From: Ignisphaera aggregans
GTDB taxonomy: Archaea; Thermoproteota; Thermoprotei_A; Sulfolobales; Ignisphaeraceae
DNA: 34,819 nt
Assembly (NCBI GenBank): GCA_015662595.1
Contig: DQTV01000015.1
Coordinates: 1-34,819 of the forward strand
Direction of reading: 5' to 3'
This document shows, one piece after another, positions 28,042-34,819 of this stretch. Position 1 is the first letter of the stretch. Each line of letters starts with the position of its first letter. The notes under the pieces are model-generated. The model had not been told where the DNA came from. It did not search any database and saw only the letters and a program-made list of their open reading frames with translations. Position numbers and translations under genes: made by a program.

Positions 28042-28745
28042 GTAGAGGTAAACGTAAAGAGCCGGTTGTGGCGCGGATAACTATTAAGGGAAGACACTTT
28101 GAAATACTTGTAGATCCTGAAATGGCTTTTCGCTTTAGAGAGGGAGAGAAAGTACCTATTGAGAACGTTGTTGTAAGTGACTACGTATATAAAGACGTTA
28201 GACGGGGGCTCAAGGCTTCACCTGAAGAGCTTCGAGAGATCTTTGGTACTGACAATGTTTACAAGGTTGCTGAGGAGATCATTAAGCGAGGCGAGCTTCA
28301 ATTAACGACGGAGCAGCGTAGAATGCTGCTAGAGATGAAGAAGAAGCAGATAGTTACCTACATAGCCAAGTCTGCCGTAGACCCTCGAACCGGTACTCCC
28401 ATACCTCCTTCAAGAATAGAGAAGGCTATGGAGGAGGCGCGCGTAGCAATAGACCTGTATAGAAGTGTTGAAGAGCAGGTACCTCACATACTGAAAGCGA
28501 TCTCGCGCCTATTACCAATAAAGCTTGCTAAAGCGTTACTTCAGATCCACGTACCGCCAGAGTATGCTGGAAGAGTAGCCGCTCAAATTACGAGGCTTGG
28601 CGATGTTAAGAAGAGCACGTGGTTAGCTGATGGATCCCTCTTAGTGGAGTTGGAGATTCCTGCAGGAATGCAGAATGAGGTAATAGATAAACTCAACACA
28701 CTGACTAAGGGTAGTGCCAGTGTGAAGGTGATTACGGTTGGCTAG
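28038..28745 (+). CDS. sdo1: SBDS/Sdo1 ribosome maturation protein
   Basis: VARITIKGRHFEILVDPEMAFRFREGEKV...LKASPEELREIFGTDNVYKVAEEIIKRGELQLTTEQRR. Confidence 0.95.
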   Translation: MSRGKRKEPVVARITIKGRHFEILVDPEMAFRFREGEKVPIENVVVSDYVYKDVRRGLKASPEELREIFGTDNVYKVAEEIIKRGELQLTTEQRRMLLEMKKKQIVTYIAKSAVDPRTGTPIPPSRIEKAMEEARVAIDLYRSVEEQVPHILKAISRLLPIKLAKALLQIHVPPEYAGRVAAQITRLGDVKKSTWLADGSLLVELEIPAGMQNEVIDKLNTLTKGSASVKVITVG

Positions 28746-29493
28746 CTCGTCGAAACCAATTCTCTACGTAAGTAATAGGCAGGTAGTGGTTGTGGGAGAT
28801 ATCGTAGCTTCAGGAGATGTGATTATCGATTCGCCGAACTACCTTCAAAAGCTTAGCGATGGGAGAGTCATAGCTACGGTGACAGGGCTCATAGATATTG
28901 AGGAGTCTGAGAATACAGTGAGGCTACGAGTTATACCGTTGAAGGGCAGGTACATCCCCAAAGAGGGAGACATAGTCATAGGTATCGTGACTGACATCGG
29001 TGTCACAGCCTGGTTCCTAGATATAAGAGCTCCATTTCCTGGAGTTCTCAACGCAGCTGACTACCTTGGTAGACCCTTCAACCCCGCCTCTGAGAGCCTA
29101 AGGAAGTATCTCGATGTTGGAGACGTAGTCATAGCTAAGATTGCGCAGTACGATAGAACTCGAGACCCAATACTCACCGTCCAGGACAAGGACTTGGGCA
29201 AGGTTGTTGAGGGGTCTCTCATAGAGATCGAGCCTTCTCGTGTTCCTAGAGTTATTGGTAAGAAGAGATCAATGATAAACATGCTTATGGAGGAGACTGG
29301 ATGTAAAATTATTGTGGGAAACAATGGTAGGATACTCCTCAGGTGTCCTAACCCTGAGATAGAGGCTATAGCGATATTAGCCATCAAAAAGATTGAGGAG
29401 GAGGCGCATACGATGGGCTTGACCGAACGTGTTAGAGACTTCATTATTGAACAGAAGGTTAGGCGAGGGCTTATAGGCCATGGTAGTGGGTAA
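28738..29493 (+). CDS. rrp4: Exosome RNA-binding subunit Rrp4 (TTG start)
   Basis: S1 and KH domains; [44 protein letters not shown]. Confidence 0.95.
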   Translation: MASSSKPILYVSNRQVVVVGDIVASGDVIIDSPNYLQKLSDGRVIATVTGLIDIEESENTVRLRVIPLKGRYIPKEGDIVIGIVTDIGVTAWFLDIRAPFPGVLNAADYLGRPFNPASESLRKYLDVGDVVIAKIAQYDRTRDPILTVQDKDLGKVVEGSLIEIEPSRVPRVIGKKRSMINMLMEETGCKIIVGNNGRILLRCPNPEIEAIAILAIKKIEEEAHTMGLTERVRDFIIEQKVRRGLIGHGSG

Positions 29494-30211
29494 GGAGAAG
29501 CCCAAGCTTATAGTCAATGGGAAGAGAGTTGATGGGAGAGCTCCCGAAGAGCTGCGTCCAGTGAGGATGGAGGTTGGAGTTCTAAAGAATGCTGACGGGT
29601 CGGCTCTTGTTGAGTATGGTAATACCAAGGTCCTAGCCGCGGTGTATGGGCCTAGAGAGGTCATGCCTAAACACGTTGCGCTACCTGATCGCGCTGTAAT
29701 TCGCTGTCGATACAGAATGCTATCCTTCTCAGCAGAGGAACGTAAGAGTCCTGCACCGAGTAGAAGAGAGATCGAGTTGTCTAAGGTGATCAGAGAAGCC
29801 CTAGAACCTGCTATAATGAGCGAGCTCTTTCCGAGAACAGCCATCGACATATTCATAGAGGTTCTAAATGCTGATGGAGGTACGAGAACTGCTGGTGTTA
29901 CTGCAGCATCGCTAGCTCTTGCCGATGCTGGTATCCCCCTACGCGATCTCGTAGCTGGTGTAGCGGTGGGTAAGGTCGATGGTGTGTTGGTGCTGGACAT
30001 CAATCAGATTGAGGATATGTATGGCGAGGCGGATATGCCTGTAGCCGCGATGCCGAGTCTTGGAAGGATAACGCTGCTTCAGTTAAATGGTGTATTGACA
30101 CCTGATGAGTTTAGACAAGCGCTTGCCCTAGCTCTCTACGGGATAAGGAAGCTCTACGACCTCCAGAAGGAGGCTTTGAGGAGGAAGTACATCTCTACGG
30201 CTGAAGAGTAG
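29480..30211 (+). CDS. rrp41: Exosome subunit Rrp41
   Basis: RNase PH-fold; [44 protein letters not shown]. Confidence 0.97.
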   Translation: MVVGKEKPKLIVNGKRVDGRAPEELRPVRMEVGVLKNADGSALVEYGNTKVLAAVYGPREVMPKHVALPDRAVIRCRYRMLSFSAEERKSPAPSRREIELSKVIREALEPAIMSELFPRTAIDIFIEVLNADGGTRTAGVTAASLALADAGIPLRDLVAGVAVGKVDGVLVLDINQIEDMYGEADMPVAAMPSLGRITLLQLNGVLTPDEFRQALALALYGIRKLYDLQKEALRRKYISTAEE

Positions 30212-30225
30212 TCATAGGTGATTCG

Positions 30226-31059
30226 ATGTCTGTAACCCCTGAACAGCCAGTGATTCCGAAGATAAGGCTCAACGCCATACTCAACGTTATGTCTAAAGGC
30301 GTTCACACCGATAAGAGGCCTCTACATAGCTATCGCCAGATTGAGATAAAGACTGGGGTTGTACCAAATGCTGAGGGCTCAGCGCTGGTTAAGCTTGGGA
30401 ATACGCAGGTTATAGCGGGCGTTAAGCTGGAGGTGGGACAGCCATACCCTGATACGCCAAACGAAGGCGTTCTAATAGTGAATACGGAGTTTGTGCCTGC
30501 AGCATCACCAACGTTTGAGCCAGGGCCTCCAGATGAAAATGCTATTGAGCTTGCCAGAGTGATAGATCGGTCGCTGAGAGAGCCTCGTGTTATCGATCTA
30601 AGTAAGCTCGTTATAATACCCGGGAAGAAGGTCTGGCTCGTATGGCTAGACATATATGTGCTTGATCATGACGGAAATCTGCTAGACGCGTCAATGCTGG
30701 CTGCTATGGCAGCGCTGGCCACAACAAAGATCCCGAAGTACGAGGTCAACCCAGGGACGGGTGAGGTTGTAATCGATCGCACTACCCGTACAACACCGCT
30801 CCCGATAAGCAAGTTCGTTGCAACTGTTACGGTTAATAAGATAGGCAATTACCTGGTGATAGACCCCAACCAAGAGGAGGAGTCCATAGCTACGGCTAGG
30901 CTAGCGATTTCGGTAAGTGAAGACGGTACTATCGTGGGTATGCAGAAGATGGGTATGGGCTACTTTACTGAGGATGAGATCGTAAAGGCTATAGAGCTAG
31001 CCTTACAGAAGGGCCCAGAGCTAATCAACACTATCAAGGCTAGCATCGGAATGGGGTAA
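30226..31059 (+). CDS. rrp42: Exosome subunit Rrp42
   Basis: RPLHSYRQIEIKTGVVPNAEGSALVKLGNTQVIAGVKLEVGQPYPDTPNEG. Confidence 0.97.
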   Translation: MSVTPEQPVIPKIRLNAILNVMSKGVHTDKRPLHSYRQIEIKTGVVPNAEGSALVKLGNTQVIAGVKLEVGQPYPDTPNEGVLIVNTEFVPAASPTFEPGPPDENAIELARVIDRSLREPRVIDLSKLVIIPGKKVWLVWLDIYVLDHDGNLLDASMLAAMAALATTKIPKYEVNPGTGEVVIDRTTRTTPLPISKFVATVTVNKIGNYLVIDPNQEEESIATARLAISVSEDGTIVGMQKMGMGYFTEDEIVKAIELALQKGPELINTIKASIGMG

Positions 31060-31112
31060 ACGCTTTTAAGCTCTAACAAAGCTAGAGACGGGGATCAGAT
31101 GGGCTGAGACTC

Positions 31113-31343
31113 ATGGGTAGGACTAAGGTTGTAGGTATTGCTGGCCGCTTTGGTGCTAGGTATGGTGCTAGCGTTAGAAAGAAGTGGAAGGAGGTTATGG
31201 AGCGTCGCTACGCTAAGTATACCTGTCCATACTGTGGGACCGTAACTAGGATGAAGAGGATATCCGTTGGAATATGGCAGTGTCCTAAGTGTGGAACTAC
31301 CTGGGCAGGAGCTGCTTATACTCCCTGGAGTATAGAGCACTGA
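31113..31343 (+). CDS. rpl37ae: Ribosomal protein L37Ae (eL43)
   Basis: GRFGARYGASVRKKWKEVMERRYAKYTCPYCGTVTRMKRISVGIWQCPKCGTTWAGAAYTP. Confidence 0.96.
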   Translation: MGRTKVVGIAGRFGARYGASVRKKWKEVMERRYAKYTCPYCGTVTRMKRISVGIWQCPKCGTTWAGAAYTPWSIEH

Positions 31344-31357
31344 TGTGAAGATGAGCC

Positions 31358-31936
31358 GTGGGCAAAACTATCGTAACAACATCCCATAGACCTACTCCTA
31401 GGACACGCTCATTACTAAAGGATCTCGTTGCCATCATCCCGAACAGCATAAGGATTACTCGTGGTAAGGCCACACTCGAGCTTCTAGCACTAGAAGCTCT
31501 GGACATTGGCGCAGATCGGATTCTGGTTATAAGGAATTGGAAGGGTAATCCACGCTACATAGATCTGTACATGGTTACACCTCTAAGCAGAGGAGCCACC
31601 AAGATATGTACTCTAATTCTATGCGGATACAAGCTGACACGCGAGGGTACGAAGAAAAACCCAGCTCGACAGCCCTCAGCTCTCATAATCCCTGTATCCA
31701 CTGTAGTTAGTGCAAAAATTCCTGAGGAGCTGATGGAGTGCCTCGTCCAGTGTCTACGAGCGCAGGTATCGAGCGATGAGGAGATCTGTACTGAGGCTGA
31801 GAACGTGCTGATTGTGGATGTGTCTGAGAGACGTAGTAATGTTTTTGAGGTTTCGTTTAGAGACTGCAAGGGGGATCGCTATGGACCGGTGCTACGTGTA
31901 TGCGGAGCGAAGATGGTAAGTACTGGGCAAGGCTAG
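31358..31936 (+). CDS. Brix-domain (Imp4-like) rRNA processing protein
   Basis: TTSHRPTPRTRSLLKDLVAIIPNSIRITRGKATLELLALEALDIGADRILVIRNWKGNPRYIDLY. Confidence 0.88.
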   Translation: MGKTIVTTSHRPTPRTRSLLKDLVAIIPNSIRITRGKATLELLALEALDIGADRILVIRNWKGNPRYIDLYMVTPLSRGATKICTLILCGYKLTREGTKKNPARQPSALIIPVSTVVSAKIPEELMECLVQCLRAQVSSDEEICTEAENVLIVDVSERRSNVFEVSFRDCKGDRYGPVLRVCGAKMVSTGQG

Positions 31937-32196
31937 TTATATGCCCTGTCGATAACGAGGAGAGGTTGATTGTTCAAGCACTTGAACAGAGCTTGATAGC
32001 CGAGGCTAAGAGCCCTACGGATGTCGAGAGGATAAGAGTTGATGTTAGAGGTCTTAATGCATGTACGCAGATAACGTTCTCTACAGATACGTTGAGCCAT
32101 CTGCGTGCTGTGATAAACTCATTTCTTTACCTCATACATAGCGCTGTAAAGTCGATAGAACTCGCACTCCGCAAGACCGATCAGTACCGTGATTGA
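31900..32196 (+). CDS. pcc1: KEOPS subunit Pcc1-like protein
   Basis: About 98 aa; overlaps brix by 37 nt; position between brix and prefoldin beta. Small alpha/beta protein with ITFSTDTLSHLRAVINSFLYLI. Confidence 0.65.
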   Translation: MRSEDGKYWARLVICPVDNEERLIVQALEQSLIAEAKSPTDVERIRVDVRGLNACTQITFSTDTLSHLRAVINSFLYLIHSAVKSIELALRKTDQYRD

Positions 32197-32257
32197 GCTA
32201 GAGGTATCGAGCAGTATTTAAAGTCTTGCTAAGCGTCATAGGTCTAGGGGGCGGGTT

Positions 32258-32617
32258 ATGGCTGAGAAGCTTCCCCCCGAGGTACAGCAGCAGATAGTTA
32301 AGCTTCAACAGCTTCAAGCACAGCTAAACCAGGTCGTTACGGAAAAGGCTTTGCTACAGCAAGAGCTTCGCGATATCAGTCGAGCACTCGATATACTGAA
32401 GGACATACCAGAGGATGGTGAGGTCTATAGGAGCAGTGGTCATCTGCTGATAAGGATCTCGAAGAGTGATGCTGAGAAGGAGCTTAATGAGCGTAAAGAA
32501 CTTATAGAGCTAAGGCTTAAGACCCTAGATAAGCAGGAGTCGCTGATAAGGCAGCAGATATCGGAGCTACAGTCAAAGATTAACCAAGCTGTTGCGGGTC
32601 TCTATAGAAAGCAGTGA
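32258..32617 (+). CDS. pfdB: Prefoldin beta subunit
   Basis: MAEKLPPEVQQQIVKLQQLQAQLNQVVTEKALLQQELRD coiled coil. Confidence 0.95.
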   Translation: MAEKLPPEVQQQIVKLQQLQAQLNQVVTEKALLQQELRDISRALDILKDIPEDGEVYRSSGHLLIRISKSDAEKELNERKELIELRLKTLDKQESLIRQQISELQSKINQAVAGLYRKQ

Positions 32618-32627
32618 GATCATCGTT

Positions 32628-33011
32628 ATGAGGTCTAGGAAGATACGTAAGAGAATCGATCTGGAGGAGATAGGCTTAAACCTCGAAACTATTGATGAGG
32701 AGGCGATGCTGCGTATAGCTGAGATCGCTGAGGAGGAGATTAGGAAGGCTTTAGATGAAGTGCTTGGGCCTAGGATGATTAAGTACCTTCTGGCGGTCGA
32801 AGTTTTTGTCGATGATAAGCTTAACGTGTTTGTAGATCTAGCTGTTGACTCACGTATACCTCCAGCTATAAGTTTGGAGAGCGTAATTGATAGAGCCATT
32901 AAGAGAGGGCTAGATAAGGCGGCTGCTTATGTACGTGAGCTTGCGAGACTTCATAGAGCGGCTACAGACAGCGATAAGACAAGCGAGACGAGTAGCTCTA
33001 CTATGTCATAG
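32628..33011 (+). CDS. DUF3194-like protein (listed ORF begins 32592; ATG MRSRKIRKRIDLEEIG preferred)
   Basis: Position after prefoldin beta; IGLNLETIDEEAMLRIAEIAEEEIRKALDE...FVDLAVDSRIPP. Confidence 0.7.
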   Translation: MRSRKIRKRIDLEEIGLNLETIDEEAMLRIAEIAEEEIRKALDEVLGPRMIKYLLAVEVFVDDKLNVFVDLAVDSRIPPAISLESVIDRAIKRGLDKAAAYVRELARLHRAATDSDKTSETSSSTMS

Positions 33012-33996
33012 CAATGCCGATCCAGATGCTATGGCAGCTCTCTGCACATTCACGTACATGGTTAAGAGGCTTGGCGTAGAGGATGTCTCTGCGCTAGTTC
33101 CAGAGGGTATTGGCTTAGAGTCTCGTAGAATTGCAGAGCTATGCAGGGACCTAGGTGTAGACGTTCAGGTAGTTAGAAAGGGTAGCAAGGTAGACACGGG
33201 TTACGATCTGTGTATCTTAATCGATGTAGCATCTCTTGATCAGCTCAAAATGCTTAAACCTCTAGTCCTTGAGGGCTGTAGGTACCGCGTAGTGATAGAC
33301 CATCATGAAGAGCATAGCGTTGAGTCTGAGCTAAAGCTTGTGGATCCAGAAGCGTCATCAGCATCCGAACTCGTTTTCGAGCTGGCTGTGGAGCTGGGTG
33401 TAGAGATTCCTCGAGAACTAATTGAGGCTCTGTTGGCGGGCATAGTGTTTGATACACGTAGATTCTTAAGAGTTACACCCCGTACGCTTAGGAATGCCGC
33501 TAGAATGCTTGAGTATGGAGCAGACTACCAGAGATCTCTATCCCTAACCTCGGTACCTAGACCTCAGCATCAGAGAATAGCGAGGATAAAGTGCATGCTT
33601 CGCCATAGGGGGTTCAGAGCTCGCATAGCCTCAGATGATGTCTTCATAGCGCTTTCCGAGGTTGGAGCGTACGAATCTGACTGTGCTAATACGCTCCTCT
33701 CCATAGGATACGACATTGCCTTCGTCCTATCGGAAGACGATGTGCTTCGAGCGGTAAGGGTTGTGTATCGCGCACGTGAGGATGTGATTACGAAGCTCGG
33801 CATCGACATCTATAGCTCGATACTAGCTAAGCTCGTTGAGAAGCTCGGAGGTGGAGGTGGTGGACATAGAGCTGCTGGAGCTGCTATCCTAAGGACTAGA
33901 AGCTGTTCTGATGCTGGACGCGAGCTAATACGGACATTAGTCGAGGTTTTTAAAGATGGTTTTGTTGAGCTAGCTGAGCCAAGGGTGGCTGACTAA
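32929..33996 (+). CDS. DHH-family phosphoesterase (DHH and DHHA1 domains)
   Basis: ALLCHSNADPDAMAALC, VIDHHEEH, GGGGGGHRAAGAAI. Confidence 0.9.
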   Translation: MYVSLRDFIERLQTAIRQARRVALLCHSNADPDAMAALCTFTYMVKRLGVEDVSALVPEGIGLESRRIAELCRDLGVDVQVVRKGSKVDTGYDLCILIDVASLDQLKMLKPLVLEGCRYRVVIDHHEEHSVESELKLVDPEASSASELVFELAVELGVEIPRELIEALLAGIVFDTRRFLRVTPRTLRNAARMLEYGADYQRSLSLTSVPRPQHQRIARIKCMLRHRGFRARIASDDVFIALSEVGAYESDCANTLLSIGYDIAFVLSEDDVLRAVRVVYRAREDVITKLGIDIYSSILAKLVEKLGGGGGGHRAAGAAILRTRSCSDAGRELIRTLVEVFKDGFVELAEPRVAD

Positions 33997-33999
33997 GCT

Positions 34000-34746
34000 A
34001 TGGTCGTCGTCTACGTCGATGAGCGTGAGAAGAGCAGTAGAGTTCCATCTCTCCTGAGCTCCATGGGGGTGACGGTGATATTCAAGGCCCTCGATGTTGG
34101 TGACTACATAGTTTCTGAGCGCATAGGTATTGAGAGGAAGAGCGCTAACGACTTCGTTAAGTCGATAGTGGATGGGAGACTGTTTGACCAGGCTAGAAGA
34201 CTTCGTGAGGTTTTTGAAAAGCCTGTGATAATCATAGAGGGCAGTCTGTCCAAGGCTTTGAAGGCATTCAACGTTAGGAGGAGCGCTGTTCAGGGAGCTT
34301 ACCTAGCTCTCGGTATAGACATGGGTATAGTGATCGTGTTTACTAGAAGCGAGGAGGAGAGTGCAGAGATCATCAAGAGGCTCGCTATAAGAGAGCAGGA
34401 GAAGCAGGGTGGTGTCAAGGCCATAAGCGTCAGGAAGCCCCGTCTTAGCACAGTTGAAGAGTGGCAACTATATATCCTTCAATGCTTCCCCCACATAGGT
34501 CCAAAAACAGCGCGTAGGATACTCGAGGTACTGGGCTCGATACAGAGGTTCTGCAACGCCTCTCCAAGCGAGCTAGCTAAGATAGAGGGGCTGAGCGAGA
34601 AGAAGGCGAGTGAGATAGTACAGATCCTGAGAGCTGTGTACCGTGGATACATGGAGAAGAGGTGTAGGAAGGAGACGAGGTCTATCATCGACTACATGAG
34701 CAAGGTTGACGCCGAGACATCCGGATCACAGTCTCAGCAAACTTAA
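34000..34746 (+). CDS. xpf: XPF/ERCC4-family structure-specific nuclease (short crenarchaeal form)
   Basis: VYVDEREKSSRVPSLLSS, IGIERKSANDFVKSIVDGRLFDQA (ERxxxD), tandem HhH in the C-terminal third. Confidence 0.94.
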   Translation: MVVVYVDEREKSSRVPSLLSSMGVTVIFKALDVGDYIVSERIGIERKSANDFVKSIVDGRLFDQARRLREVFEKPVIIIEGSLSKALKAFNVRRSAVQGAYLALGIDMGIVIVFTRSEEESAEIIKRLAIREQEKQGGVKAISVRKPRLSTVEEWQLYILQCFPHIGPKTARRILEVLGSIQRFCNASPSELAKIEGLSEKKASEIVQILRAVYRGYMEKRCRKETRSIIDYMSKVDAETSGSQSQQT

Positions 34747-34786
34747 TAAGCTAACCGTCAGACCCTACCTAAGGGTTTGAGTAGCG

Positions 34787-34819
34787 ATGAGGTATGTCAA
34801 GACGGTTGAGCAAGTACTG
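34787..34819 (+). CDS. Possible start of next gene (MRYVKTVEQVL...), truncated by window end
   Basis: ATG open to the window edge; only 11 codons visible. Confidence 0.3.
   Translation, partial: MRYVKTVEQVL

Noticed and set aside
29377-30003. 208-aa minus-strand ORF opposite rrp4/rrp41
   Set aside because: Antisense to two highly conserved genes; Ser/Thr/Leu-rich shadow translation.
1-34819. CRISPR array, transposon, integrase or prophage signature
   Set aside because: No regularly spaced repeats, transposase or recombinase motifs, or terminal inverted repeats seen anywhere in the window.

Overview
The window looks like a crenarchaeal (Thermoprotei-type) chromosomal segment of about 34.8 kb. 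I infer this from leaderless or TATA-driven genes, BHB-type tRNA introns and informational-gene clusters typical of the group.

Main contents, left to right:
- Radical SAM C-terminus, CPA2 antiporter, archaemetzincin, and an MscS channel with a DUF432-like partner.
- ArsR-like regulator, SufC and a single SufB, SixA, and a surface transglutaminase-like protein.
- CstA, then an ArsA/Get3 ATPase between two uncharacterised proteins.
- DUF134 regulator divergent from two Trp/Tyr/Pro-rich mini-proteins, then an M50 protease.
- Intron-containing tRNA-Leu(UAA) and tRNA-Pro(GGG), THUMP and PUA proteins, a 2'-5' RNA ligase and a CCA-adding enzyme.
- Replication cluster: MCM, GINS23, RfcS, RfcL, HTH, Orc1/Cdc6.
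- Exosome/proteasome superoperon: psmA, SBDS, Rrp4, Rrp41, Rrp42, L37Ae, Brix, Pcc1, prefoldin beta, DUF3194, DHH, XPF nuclease.

Best second-look items:
- Twin TGTGCAGC[C/T]GCACA palindromes bracketing a TATA-like element, between the DUF134 regulator and the Trp-rich mini-protein.
- Two well-formed, unannotated C/D box guide sRNAs at 1684-1732 and 4658-4707, plus two weaker ones.
- A GC-rich mosaic block inside mcm.
- A gene-poor region with a possible frameshifted remnant.

No computation was run. Family assignments come from motif recognition on the supplied translations.
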